From positions 12,896,001-12,960,000 of the forward strand of contig JAMPIQ010000002.1 in NCBI GenBank assembly GCA_024699855.1: a DNA stretch of 64,000 bases, given 5' to 3'. The position numbers were made by a program, and so were the translations under genes. Positions within the stretch are counted from its first letter, which is position 1, and the number at the start of each line of letters is the position of its first letter. This DNA comes from Aphelenchoides besseyi (Eukaryota > Nematoda > Chromadorea > Rhabditida > Aphelenchoididae). Under the pieces are notes generated by a model. The model was given only the letters and a program-made list of their open reading frames with translations. It did not search any database and was not told where the DNA came from. Shown here piece by piece: positions 12,901 through 28,555 of this stretch.

Positions 12901-15900
12901 TTCCCGACCGTTGAGCAATCCGGACCGTTGTCATTCAGATCTAATACTCTTACATGAACTGATGCGTTTGCACTTAATGGAGGCTAAAACGAATAATAAA
13001 ACTACTTGTTTATAGAGTATATTTACGTTTCCTTGATCAGTTGCCACAATCAAAAATGAATAATCAGCTTGACGTTCTCTGTCCAATTCACGACGAACGA
13101 AAATCTCTCCCGTGATTGCATTCACTCCAAAGTCGTTGACCATCGTTTCATCAGCTAACCTGTAGCGAACTCGTCCGTTTTTGCCAGAATCTCGATCCGT
13201 TGCGTGAACTCGCGCAACCTCAGTCATTAGCATCGTGCCTTCAGTCACCTTGAAAACGTTGTCAATAATAATATCTTTTTTGCATTATACCTCAAAGTTG
13301 TAAAGAACCGTTGAAAACTCGGGCGTTTGATCGTTGACATCGAACACATTCAAAGTGACATTGATTGTCGATGAATGTGGTGGTATGCCTTGATCTTGGG
13401 CTTTAATTCGGAGATTATAACGTTGAACGGACTCAAAATCAAGCGGTGCAGCGAGCAAAAGCTGGCCGTTGATCGCACGCACAATTACAGGACACGGAGG
13501 CTCAGTACTGATCAGCTCGTAGGTTACACGTCCGTTCTACAAATACAATTGTCAATGGACATTCTATTCGCATCTTTTTACATCATCTCGGTCCCGGTCA
13601 GTTGCTTGAACAGCGAAAAAAGGCTCGTGAATCGGATAGTCTTCGGGAATGTTCACTTCAACGGTTTTCATATCAAAAATTGGTTCATTGTCATTTGAAT
13701 CCTAAACCATCCAATAAACGTGACACAGTAAGTACCAACCTGTATGACTATTCGTACTTGAGTGTAATTAGTACAAACCAACTTTTCATTCTGTGCCTGA
13801 AATATTAACAAAGTTACTAGAAGATGAAGTAAATGTTTACCTTTATGTTCAGCAAGTAGAAGTTTTGATGATCGGCATCCAGTTCTCGGTTCACAACGAC
13901 ACGACCGGTTCGTTCATCCAGTTTGAAATAACCGTTCGGATCTCCATCCACGATGCTCATTCGCACATTTGACGGCTGCGTGCGGATTGTACCAGCGATA
14001 ATACCCGGCAAAATGTCTTCGGAAATCGAGAAGTTGTAAGGGCTATTGATGAAGTCAACGCAGCTTTTGGTATCGTTGCCAACAACAAAAATACGAACGA
14101 TAGCCGGCTCTGCGCTTTTCGTTCCACCACCATCTTGAGCATTGACTTTAAGTTCGATCGAATTTTCATCAGTCACAGTAACATTTGAGCTATGTGTTGC
14201 CAAAGACTTGTCCAAATACAGTTCACCAGTCAGCGGCTGTAGGCGAAAACCCAAGTTTGACGGGAAATCTTCGAAAACATAACGAATTTGACCAAAAGCT
14301 CCCAAGTCCTCATCTAACGCTCGTAACTGTAGAATCGGTTTTGAAATGAACGTTTCTCCGCTACGAATGACAGCATTGTATTCGGTCGGACAGAACGATG
14401 GAGCCGAGTCATTTTGATCTTCGACGGCGATAGTAATTAAGGCCGAAGAGGTTTTTCCAGCTAAACTTACAATTAAAAACACTTGAATTTTAATCATTTT
14501 TGATTCAAATATGCTACAGATAAACGTGCTAACAAACGAGTTGCTTCAAATCTTGCACTTTTTTGGACATAAGTGAACTACGATGTTAGCAATTAGTTGG
14601 TTGTTGGCATGCAAAGAAAATCTCGATAGTTGACCTTTGCAGTTGATTACACTTTTGGTCGTCAGTTTGTTATGGAAACTAACGATCGTTTTAAATGCCA
14701 TTTGATGAAACTTTTTCATTGGCTGGTTTTCAGTCGGTAGCCATAAGTTAATTGCTGGGTTTGTGTTGCAAATTTTCGGAGGATTTCGTTATGAAAACTG
14801 CAAAACTGTGATCTCAATTTTTTGTTCATGTAGTTAATATTGAATTAAGCTCAAATGAAGGGCGAAGTACGAAACGGCCGAGAGCCACCACAAAACAGGT
14901 GAAACGGGTTTATTCGACCAAGAGTTCATGAATGGCTTTTGGGCACTAAAAACCGACTTCCCATAGTTTTTCATTACTTTTAATGTCGATTACCAACAGT
15001 TTGTTGAGAACCTTTCGGAACTATTTTACTGTCCCGAACTAATCAATGCTTTAGATTAATCGTTTTGAACGTCGTATCAGTTGACTTCGCTACGCAATGT
15101 TGATGTTAGCTCCTACCTTGGCTGTCGGCGAAAACGGTGAGTTGATATCGTGATCTGATTTCGAAGTCCAATTCCTCTGTCAAACACAACTTTCCGCTTT
15201 CGGAATCCAAATGAAAAATCGTATCCTCGTTTGACGAACGCAAAGAATACCTCACGGGCTTTTCATTCAAACTACAACTTCGGTCTTTGGCTTTAACCTG
15301 AAAATAAAACTTTTGGGCCAAATTTGTAGTTAAAAAGTCGATTTTATTGTTTGCTATCACTCCACACACCATTTCTCATTTTTCGGCACTCAAATTCCCT
15401 ATTTGTTAAGTAAAGGATTTAAATTTTTCGAAGCATTTTGATAATAAGATAAGTGTTACATTTGGTTCTTGGGTTTTCCCCATTTCTTCTTCTTATACTT
15501 CGCATTTCAATTCGAAAGCATTCCGTTTTGCTGAACGATCGTCTTCAATTGAACGTGGAAATTAAACGATGTCGTGGAAAATCTCCTTGGAAACGTCGTT
15601 TAAGACTGCGAGAGTGTTCGTCAGTTGTCGACGTGTTGAGCCCATTAAACGAAAATATCATGTCATACGCGTAATAAGAGCGTATTCATTATAATCGTTG
15701 GGAATTTTGTTGTGTTTACAAAAACTCCAAATTCCAAACCATGAAACTTGTAAACTTTGAGCTAAAATATCTATAGAAGAATATATGTAATTATCGCCCA
15801 CACTATCATCTTGTTTTATAGCGAGCATGAGCCAACGCGCTATGCCATTTATTTTCCTTAATATGGCAGGAGAAATGGCATACATATTGGAGCAGCGGTT

Positions 15901-18900
15901 AATTGTGAGTCTATTTAAACGAAAGAACAGGGTGGGCGGTGATGTTCGTAGATTGTGTATAGGTGCTTAATTTCGATTATTTTAGAGTCAACGTGTAACT
16001 CAACAACGATGTCGTCAGGTGCTGAGCGATGTTCTACGCGTTGTCTTCAACGACAAGTTCCTCACAAAACTATTCGATCCACAGGAACAATACTCGCGCA
16101 GTTCATTGCGACAGTACTTCGAAAAAATGGCACATTCAAGTGTAATGCGTCTGAACGAATCGTCTATGGATCGCCTCTTCGACATGATGACAATGACCGT
16201 CAAATATCAAATGCTGTCAGTTGATGAGCCCCGATACCTCATCAATATCACTGTGAATCATTTGAATGGAGTTCGTCAAATCATCAGCTATAACGCGGAA
16301 CTTGTCAGCTCCGTAAATTACGCTCATGAATTGGTAATCGTAGAAAATTACAGATGCAAAGCGTATTTTAATTGCAGCTTATGAATGCATTCAAAGAAAC
16401 TCAAACTTGGGAAATGTCGTTGATACGAAACGCGTTGTTGAATCATTTTCAAGATCTTCATATACGCGTGAGTCAAATGATGAGAATTGGCCTGCAAACG
16501 GACGATGGACGATTCTTTTTACTGGGTAACGACGTTACCATGCCGTACGGCACCGTTCCACCAGGCTCATTGCGATACTACGAAAAAGGTCAATTGAGTC
16601 GAATCGCAACCTTCGTTCTCAACGAAAACTATCAGATCGCAAGTTATCCGGTAAGTTCAAATAGAACGCTGCGAACAAACGAATCAGTTAGTGGAGTGTA
16701 AAAAAACATGGAAATAGCCGAGTCCTGATACTAAAACGGCACTTTAACACCTGACTCCGCCCTTTTAAGCACAGTGAATGAAATTTTCTCAATGAATAGA
16801 CAAAAATTGTTGAAGGGGTTAAATACGTGAATTTGCAACTTACTTGATTACTTCGTATTTCTTATTTAATTACTGACACGTTGTGAAAACTAAGTTCAAA
16901 TAACGAACTTATTGATTCAAGCCGAGGGACAAATTTCGAGCTCTTAGTATTTTCGTTAGTTTTGTCGATGTGAAAGTTTTTGTTCAAATGAATTACAATA
17001 CAAGATTTGTGTGGTACGAGTAATCTGCGCACGTTTTAGTATTCGTCGTTTATGGACAACGCAAAACGCTGCACAGTCCTCGGCGACAACATTTTTCATG
17101 GCGATCATGGACCGGTAAGTTGGCCTTTTACGTTTGTTTCCCATACACGACTAAAATAAATGGCATCGAGTAGTTAGCATACTAATCTTCGGTCTCCGCA
17201 CAGAAGATGTAAACTACCGACCAATATTGCGATTCGAATGTCCCATCGACTATCCAATTCGATTCCTTTTTTGTGTTTGTTCTATAGCTTCTAAACTTTT
17301 AGGTCGGTGAAGAAGCACAGTCAAATGACGTTGGAAAAGGTACAACGAATGCCGACGAAATGGTTCTTCTGAGCAAACTGATCAATCGATCAGAAGCAGC
17401 GGGCGATGGCGACAACTTTGTCTTGAACTTATTCGAAAACAATTCCGACAATGAAGAAACGAAAGCCGGAGCGTCAAAAGACGAAAAACGAAACAAGTCG
17501 ACGAAAATCAAGAGCACAACTTCCGGTCAATCCGAAACTTCGTCTACTGGAAAAGTCAACGTCATGAAACCAAAGTCGTTGGCAGACAAAATGCAAGAGG
17601 TAATCTTTCTATTTCTGTTAGCGTTAGCAAAAGGTAATTATCGGCTTTAATTCTTATCGCTATCTTGCTTACTTAACATAATCCGAGTATTCATCTTCCA
17701 TTTGAGTTCTGTGGTGCTAACCCCCTTTCAAAGTTATGTTTCGGCAATGTTAACGCTTCGCAAACAATTTGAGTTCGAACCCAAGAGATCTATTAGCTCC
17801 CTTGAACATCTCCTTCATCCAAATGCTAATTTTTGCCGCTAAAACTTCATTTTGCTTTAAACTTCTGAAGAAATTTGACAGCAGCCTCACGTCTTAATAT
17901 GCTCATGAAAAATTTAAATTTGTTCCCCAGCGCGTGCTCTTCGAAATTATTCCTAATGGGATTTGGTATGTCCGTCGCGAGCGTTTCGTTCCGTTTCCAA
18001 ACTCGTAAATACATGTCCGAACTTGCAGATGGACATCAAATCGAACAAACCGGCGGCCACTAGAAGCCGCGGCGAGCAAATGCTTCAGATGATGGATGAG
18101 CCGAAAGCCTCAACAGCCAACAGTCAACGATCGGTGCGCAGTCGCAGTGGATCACGAAAAAGTTTGCGCAATCGAGCGCCATCGGCAACACGAAAATCGT
18201 GAATTACATTGAGATCCAAAACTCCACTTATTATCGCTTTGATGTAATTTTATCTAAATTATGTTAGTCGTGTGTTCGAAAAGAATTTTGACTGCATACG
18301 TGGAAGATCGTTTGCATGAAAGTTTTGCATTTCGCTCATTTGTCACTCGACTTTTACCCATGACTCATACAGAAAAACAGCTCCCAGGAGTGAAATTGAC
18401 TTGTAACCGATGAACTAGTGGGTCGATTCCCCATTCGCACATTTCTCTCGCTCAACTGACCTGCAAAAGACATGCCGACTTGCCAACATCCTCTTTAACA
18501 CTCAGCTCGTATATCGATTTCTCGAAGAACGGCGGTTGAGCATCCAAATCGGTAATGTCAATGACTACATCAACCAACGAAGACAATGGCGGTGTTCCAC
18601 GATCTTCGGCCAAAACTCGAAATCGTACTTCAGGTCCAACACTGCAGTTCAGCTAAAAACGTACTTGTTAGTGGTTTACAAAGCGATTTACCGGATTTAT
18701 TGTGCTTATGATGCCCGTTTCGGAGTTGATTTCAAACAGCTCAGTACCAACTAGAGAATAACGGATGCGCGCATTCTCCCCCACGTCTTTATCGATTGCC
18801 ATTAGACGTAAAATCGGTTGTTGCTCATCTTCGTCCGTTCGATTGTAAGTGGCACGATAAATCGGTTGAGACCACAAAGGCGGGTTATCGTTTTCGTCTT

Positions 18901-21054
18901 CAATATCCACATGAACTGGATGATCAAAAATTGTGTCGTCTCTTTGATCGATCAGCAGAAATTGTAAACGATAAAACGACTGAACTTCTCGATCTAATGG
19001 TCCACAAATAGAAAGCAAATAAACGAAACCGGAATCCGCCTGTTTCAAACACATCGATTCACAGCCGTTCATTTTCAATTGTGTGCTGAATAAGATCGAT
19101 TATATACGAATCAATTGCAAGTGATTACTTGGGACCAAATGCTTCGTTCACAGCAACACGTGCAATAACTACTCCAATATTCGTGTTCTCTCTGACCACC
19201 GGACGTCCATCTTCTGTGAGCCATTTGACGCTCAAACTGGAGCTCGTTGAGTTTAAGTCTTCGTCCATAACCGTTACGCTTAGAAAGACACTTGATTCTA
19301 ATGACTGCGGTACCCCGTGATCGATAGCAGTGACAAGCATTTCGTGTGTAACTCCCGAAGGTAATGGCACAACAGCAACCGAAACAACACCGCTTTCCGG
19401 ATCAACTCGATAGTAATAAACATCCTCACGATTGGTCTAAATATCAAAAAATAAAAAAGCGGTAAAGCATTGTAGTCAACCTGAGAAAGTTTGTAGGTGA
19501 TACGTGCATTATCGCCCAAATCTTCATCACGAGCCAAAACAGTCAAAATTGGCGATGCAATTGTTATGTTACTTGAAACTCGAGCAGCATAACGAGATTG
19601 AACAAACTGAGGAGCACAATCGTTTGTATCCAAAATTTGAATGTTAACATTTAACTTTCCACTTCTGAAACGTTTTGACTGACATTATCATTGTGCACAC
19701 GTTACCTGGCTGGTTCTCCTCCGTCGATTGCTTCAACTAACAGGTTGTAATGGTCACGATACTCACGATCCAATTTGCCGCCGACAATCAAATCAACGTA
19801 AACTAATGAGCCGAAGGTACGAGATGCCAAACGGAAGACGTTGTTAACATTTCCACTCGTAATCCGATATTCACGAACATTAAAAGGTTCGCTATCCGCA
19901 TCGTTTGCAATCGGCAGTGGAAGTTCGGTTCCAATACGTGAGTTTTCGGCTATTTCCAACTGAACTTGCATATTTAGCATCGTTAGTCTGTGCCTCTTTA
20001 TTACCCTTATATTATCTACTGAAAATGTGGGAGTGTTATCATTTTCATCCAAGACCTCAATAACGACTTTGTGTCCCGGCGATCCGTTCGTTGGAATCAC
20101 AATGACCGACAATTCCTTCTCAAGTTCATGATCTAAATGACCATGCAACAAAATCTCGCCAGTTCTCTCATTAACTGCAAGTACCTAAAACATTCAATCG
20201 AGTCAATCATATGCTTTTCTACGCGCAATTATCTGCTATGCATCAAATGTCAATCATTTTGAGCTTCAATAATTACAAATGCAAAACGGTTTAACTGATG
20301 AATGCAGTTTTCGTTTCATACTCGCATGGTTTAGTGTTGCTTCGAGGCTTCGAATCATTTGAATACATCATTATGAATCAAAAGTGTTGAAAATGAGTTC
20401 TCTGCTTTCTACTTTTTATTGAAGCGACGTAAATTGATTGCGAAGTGGACACGCGACTTACATCGGACATTCGTCGGATTACGCGTGCCATAACTTTTTC
20501 GTCTCGTTTCAAGAGGTCGGATTCTATCCATAGGTCTTTTGAGTTATGGTCAGCGACAGAACAAGTGGTTGGAAAAATACTTGACCATGCTTCTAGCATA
20601 AGCAAACCAAACGTTACGCTCTTTATGGTATTCGGGAAGACTACTAAACATTTTGAGTTGCCCGTCGAGAGACAAATTTATTATGTTAAACGAGTTGTTA
20701 AAGCAAAGGGATGGTGAAATTCAAATTGACAAGAATAGGATGCGCAGTTTTGATTATTAGCTTACAGTTTTTACGGAGACCAAACAGAAGTTTGTGGAAG
20801 GCAAATCAATTAGTCAATTCGTTCTCACTTACTTTTTCAGCACTACTCTCAGCTTCCGGAAAAGCGACGTAGAAGTTGGTTCGTTCGACATCGCGCGGCA
20901 ATGTTGCAGTTGCAAATCCAATTCGATGTCCAATCGGAGCTGCTTCTGATACGCGTAAACGTCGCTCTGTTTCTGCATCGACATTCACTGTCACCCACGA
21001 CAGAATACAAATGAAGAACACAAAATCGAAGTGCCGCTTCAAAATGGAAATCAT
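6952..21054 (-). CDS. Dachsous-like giant cadherin (about 25 cadherin repeats, one TM)
   Basis: One multi-exon gene read right to left. It starts at 21054 with a signal peptide (FVFFICILSWVTVNVDA), continues through about 25 consecutive cadherin repeats, then one membrane helix (GIGFGLLIFCLLSCIFYI), a basic stop-transfer and a cytoplasmic tail of about 190 residues with QPDSGIDADVLSIGSG. I estimate 2,800-2,900 residues. There are no EGF or laminin-G modules, which separates it from Fat/Celsr types and fits Dachsous (C. elegans CDH-1-like). Most introns are 40-50 bp; for example 8509-8552 and 7861-7901 each remove what looks like a frameshift. Larger introns are 20186-20831, 15298-18460 (3,163 bp, holding OSCP1) and one of about 650 bp left of 15113. 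Many repeats keep the DxNDxxP linker (DENDNTPTF, DINDNNPTF) but others, such as those near 12.3 kb, have lost it. Role by homology: heterophilic adhesion and planar polarity with Fat. Confidence 0.9.
15827..18202 (+). CDS. OSCP1: OSCP1 (organic solute carrier partner 1) homolog, nested in the cadherin intron
   Basis: Six exons: 15827-15904, 15986-16333, 16378-16650, 17040-17114, 17303-17599, 18029-18202, all in phase, giving 414 residues (human about 380). Conserved blocks run in the family order: FLNMAGEMAYILEQRL at the start, VLRVVFNDKFLTKLFDPQE, MRLNESSMDRLFDMMTM, FQDLHIRVS, GTVPPGSLRYY, a Leu-rich FVLNLFENNSD, and a C-terminal GEQMLQMMDE. The exon 2 end at 16333 was chosen because the 44-bp intron 16334-16377 gives a protein collinear with the human one. 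The tail is basic and Ser/Arg-rich. OSCP1 proteins are linked to organic-solute transport and to cilia or flagella; the biochemistry is unclear. The whole gene lies on the opposite strand inside a cadherin intron. Confidence 0.9.
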
Positions 21055-22766
21055 CTCTTCGGAAGCGTTTTAAACGATGCCATTCGAACGATCGTAGGTA
21101 ACAGTTGAGATTTTCATAGGCTAAAAAACCGGTTTAAAACAGGTCAAAAACACGAACTATTTTGCTGTGAATTTTTACAGGAACTCAACAGAGGACATAG
21201 CATACTGTTGAGAGACTACTGGGCCAACGAGTTGGACCTACAAAGGCGGAGTCGAAGTAAAAACGGGCGTTGCTTACGCGCGTAAAGCCGCGAGTATGCG
21301 GTTTGACCAACAGAGCAAATTGCGATTGCGGGAACGACCCGCTCATTAACCAAAACGTACAGAGGTCATTCGGCGCACGTCAAGAACCAAATACCGACGG
21401 TTAGCAAAAGCAATGAGTCAGTGAAGACGCGAAAGAAGGAGCAAACTTGTCAGCAACAAATCACTTGCGAACTGTTTTTGGAGTTTCTCATTAGCATTCT
21501 CGGAAACAAAATTTGGAACTGAAGGCCATGATTATGCACTGAAACCTTGTCCTTGAAGCGGCACATTAAACGCGGTTTTGACTTCGGTTGAGAAGATGAA
21601 CGAGCGAACAAACTTTTTGTTGGTTTGTCTTAAACCAAAATGTTCCAATTGAGCGTCAAATGATCTTGCTATTCTTTGCGCAATTCAATTATGTAAGCGA
21701 ACATATTGGTTGTCCGTTTGCAGCACCGGAACACACTTGAAACGCCGAGAATCTTTTCATTTATCCGAACGGCTTTGTACGATGTGCCGTTGCATCATAA
21801 TGTCACTTTACAGTCGAGATTTTAGAATAAGATACAAAAATCATTTGGTTCTTCGTCGAACTTAATGTGACGAAATCTGACAATCTCAACGAACTGAATG
21901 ACGAGAAGCTAATCGATGAAACGGATAAAAAAACAAAGTACTAAGATTTACGAGCATCTTCGTTCAAGTGGCCTCTGCGATTTTATGCAAATCCACGGCA
22001 CTCACCACTAAAAGAGCAGTTGGCATGATGAGTGTGTGGTATTTGAAATGCGCAGTTTTCAATTGTTTACAAATGTTTCAGCAGCTAAAGGCGTTTATTT
22101 ACGAGTCTTAATGTTCAGAGAGTGGTGCCGCTTCAACCTTTCACAGCCTGTATTTTACTTCGCGATCTGAGACAAAGATGCGTTCGAGTAGATGAATTGG
22201 ATTAAACGGAAATAAAGAGAAATCACAAGATATTATTTATCTCTTTGTCGGTCCAACTTGAGAGAAGAGATGCGCGAAAATTGGATCGCTGTAGGAAGCA
22301 CATGAATTGCATTTGACCTGCCGAAATTGCCGCTCTTGCATAAGCCATCTAACATAACAGCGGGAGTTCGCTCAATGAAATCAATCGGCAAACTGCGAAA
22401 AAGCTTTTCAACCGCGTAATAAGACGAAATTGAGGCCAATTAGCAATCTCAAAGCTTGCAAATCATCAACCTATGTGTCTAACGGATGGAAACAAGGAAC
22501 AACTGAACGGTAACGATTCTGCATCCGACAAGTCACGGACTCTAAAACACCTCCGCTTAGTGTCTAAATCGTAGTTAATTGAGTTTAAAGTCGACTAATT
22601 ACGTGATCTTTTCTTTGTACCAATTTCTTCTGTCGTGATGTTTTTTGGTGAATTCAAGGAGTAAAATTGTCAAAACCAGTTATCCGTACGCGTTTATTAA
22701 AAAGGCACGTATTTACAAAAAATGATAAGTAGTAAAGAAAGTCCCGTGAATTGTAAGATCAAAGGC
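21055..22766. other. Cadherin promoter / 3' flank of GCP gene
   Basis: About 1.7 kb with no ORF longer than 70 codons and no recognisable gene. It lies upstream of the cadherin start and downstream of the stop codon of the gamma-tubulin-complex gene. Probably regulatory for the cadherin. Confidence 0.4.
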
Positions 22767-24992
22767 TTACAAACAAAATCTTTCCGGTACGATGCTTTTA
22801 ACCACCTCACTGAACTCTGCTTCAAACGACTTGAACGCGTATTCTTGTGAAGCAGCCAAGTGATCGTTGCAATAATGAACAAAAGAATGACGAATTTGAA
22901 GCAGCACCGTCCACTGGTCAATGGCCGTATTCTTGAGTAGCAGATTGAAAATTTCAGTTAACTCATCAGCCAAATTGCACAATCCAATCAGAGTTCTGTA
23001 GACATTGGAATCTTCGCTAATGAATGCTTGGATTTTGTGTCGCCATTCCAAAATATAGCGTTCCAGATCGTTTAGGTTGTCAAACTCATTCACTTTCTCA
23101 CACAAAGTTTGTATGTATCGTTTGATCTTAAAGAAAAGTTTACAATGTATGGCTTCTATTCAAGTTCTTACCTGCTTTTGCATCAAGACCGTAACTCGGT
23201 AGAGAACCTGTCGAAATGAAGCAACAAAATGCTGAGTGCGTCTTTCGAACCGTAAAAGTCGTCCATCTTCGGTTTGCAGCAGTCCGGCCATCACGAAGCC
23301 GTTGAGTGTAATTCCGTGAAAAGACAATCGACTCCACAAATCCATGAGGTGTGACAAATCGGTCATGAGATCTTCAGAAATGATCAAATTCACGGGCCAC
23401 GTTCCCTGGAATCATTTTTTCGTTATTTATGAGTCTGAATACTTACTTTTTGCTTGAAAATTAATTTGATACCACAAAAGCGATTGGTTGATGAACTGTT
23501 TGTCACAATGGTCCAATACTTCTCCATGTTTGGTGGCAGAAGCGGAGATTTCAGCACCTTCTTCAGTTCCATGAATCGCACCGTTTTGTCGTTGTTCTTC
23601 GCGTCGTCCATGTAACAGTTGGCATAAACGTGCGCAAACAATTTCAAATCACAAACCGCCTAAACTCGATTATATACGTGCCGAGGCTCACTGATTCTAT
23701 TAACCTGCAACTCCTGAAGCCGACGTTCCAGTTGTTTGTTAAAATGTAGTTTTTCGAAGATTATTTTCGAGAACTGCATTCCGTACTCTCGACAACTTTG
23801 CTCCATGATGTCGGTTAAAACGTTTGGTGAGATCATTTTTCTAAACTAATCTTTGATCATATTCAATTAACAAAACTCACGTCGAGTTTCTTTTTGTGGC
23901 CAATTCAGCGTCGAAGAATTTCGACCACTTAATCAGTTTGAAATTATCTTGATGAGCAGCAAGACGTTGTTGATCGAGGAATGCTCGACTCAATAGCGAG
24001 ATCAGTTTGTCGCTCCAAAGTTTACGCAGAAACACTTTGTGTGTCGATTGAAATGCCTCGCCAAAACTGTTTTTCGTCAAAATTCTGAACTTCAAATTGT
24101 ATACGCTTATTGTTAGACGTGAACATACATCTCGTCGGTCTCTTTTACCATTCTGATTGTTTGGAAATCGCAAATTGTGTCCAAATACGCGGGAATAACA
24201 TCAAGAAGATGCTCATTCAAACGGCTCCATATTGGCTAAAATTAAACTCTAAAAACGAATAGTAGCTTACTACCAACTAACCAGCGATTGATCCACATGT
24301 TCCAAATGCCGAAAGTACAAATGAATGAAACGAGTCCAAGCCTTTTCAATTGCTTCGTCAGGCAGATTATATTGAGCTTTTTCGGAGTCAAACTTCGAGT
24401 TTACAATGTGATTGGTTCCATTCGTGTCCTCGAAAAACGGTTCGACAAATTCCGTTATACTGCCTATCTCTCGTTCGAGTCGACTCAACTTTTGCTCCAG
24501 CTCAGCCATTCCTATAAAACAATAAGTTTGTGTACATTTGAATGAAATTTACCCATTCCTTGAACGGCATAATGTTCGAGTTTGGTTCTCAGTGGATCGT
24601 AAAATTCTTTGATCGCTTTCACGAACGGAATCACAACAATTGGTTCGCATTGAATGTGAGAAGATAAGAATTGAAGTTTTTTCAACGCCTTTAGTACCGA
24701 GCTGCCCTTGCTCAACATGCTCAATGCCTGAAAGCTGCCATAGATAAGGTCAGTACTTTTAGTGCTCACAAATCCATCAGTATAGGTCGGTGAATTCAAG
24801 GAAAAGGTCTTGTTCATCTGCAACTTATTTTCGTCCACACTGAGGTAAATGATATCGTGAGTGGACAACTTCAATTTGGCTAGAATTCTAAATGGCCATA
24901 AAACATTTACGACTCGTCTGTTCGAGAACCTACTTCCAAAATTCATTTGCAAAACGAGTTTCGGTCTCGGGCATGAGAACATCACTATTCAT
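22767..24992 (-). CDS. Gamma-tubulin complex component (GCP/Spc97-Spc98 family)
   Basis: Multi-exon, ATG at 24992, stop at 22767. The N-terminal half matches the GRIP1 layout: GSFQALSMLSKGSSVLKALK, then IPFVKAIKEFYDPLRTKLE and MAELEQKLSRLEREIG, as in the region where GCPs describe a long helical bundle with a LEQE-type heptad. The C-terminal half opens with WPVNLIISEDLMTDL, the usual GRIP2 entry (WPxxLII), and ends with helices containing LRFERRTQHFVASFRQ and DLERYILEWRHKIQ. GCPs form the gamma-tubulin ring complex that nucleates microtubules. It is too diverged by eye to say which of GCP2 to GCP6 it is; some internal exon joins near 24.1 kb remain uncertain. Divergent from the SEC14L1 gene 455 bp away. 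Confidence 0.6.
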
Positions 24993-28158
<3,166 letters not shown>

Positions 28159-28421
28159 GCACGTGTTATATCGTTCATGAACTTGTTATTTCAATGTCGG
28201 GAAAAGACTTTTATTATGTGAGTTTGTAATATACGGTAGCAAAAAAAACAAAACTTCATTTCGCGATTTTGCTAACCATTTTAGTTAAAGTCATTTGAAG
28301 CTTAAGCCTTTCCTATGTTCTTTCTATATTGTCCCAACTTTGAATTGTAGAAGAAGTTTTAAACTTGGTTCACACCTAAACTTTTGTTTTGGTGTATTTC
28401 TGGCCAATTACTCGCAATCAA

Positions 28422-28427
28422 AATAAA
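28422..28427 (+). terminator. Candidate poly(A) signal of SEC14L1
   Basis: AATAAA, 264 nt downstream of the stop codon at 28158. Confidence 0.45.
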
Positions 28428-28454
28428 CTTACTTTCAAAACACAATTTAGGTTG

Positions 28455-28460
28455 TTTATT
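28455..28460 (-). terminator. Candidate poly(A) signal of engrailed
   Basis: AATAAA on the minus strand, about 96 nt downstream of the engrailed stop at 28556. Confidence 0.45.
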
Positions 28461-28555
28461 AATGCCAATTTGGACATCAACTTCTTTTGCAACTTTGGTA
28501 ATCAATGAGATCGAATGAATTTGGCAGTCATGTCTTCAAAAAGAGCGAAAATATT

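Larger units (their letters stand above)
28159..28555. other. Convergent 3' UTRs of SEC14L1 and engrailed
   Basis: Noncoding gap between two convergent genes with an AATAAA on each strand (28422-28427 plus, 28460-28455 minus), so the two transcripts end within about 40 bp of each other. Confidence 0.5.

Noticed and set aside
16313..16377. Earlier donor for OSCP1 exon 2 at 16313
   Set aside because: It is also in phase, but the donor at 16334 gives a typical 44-bp intron and a protein collinear with human OSCP1.
18410..18442. T-arm-like sequence GTGGGTCGATTCCCCA suggesting a tRNA
   Set aside because: The loop lacks the TTCGA pattern and no anticodon or acceptor arm can be folded around it.
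20378..20717. ORFs of 75 and 90 codons within the first large cadherin intron
   Set aside because: No cadherin similarity and phases do not join the flanking exons; probably chance.
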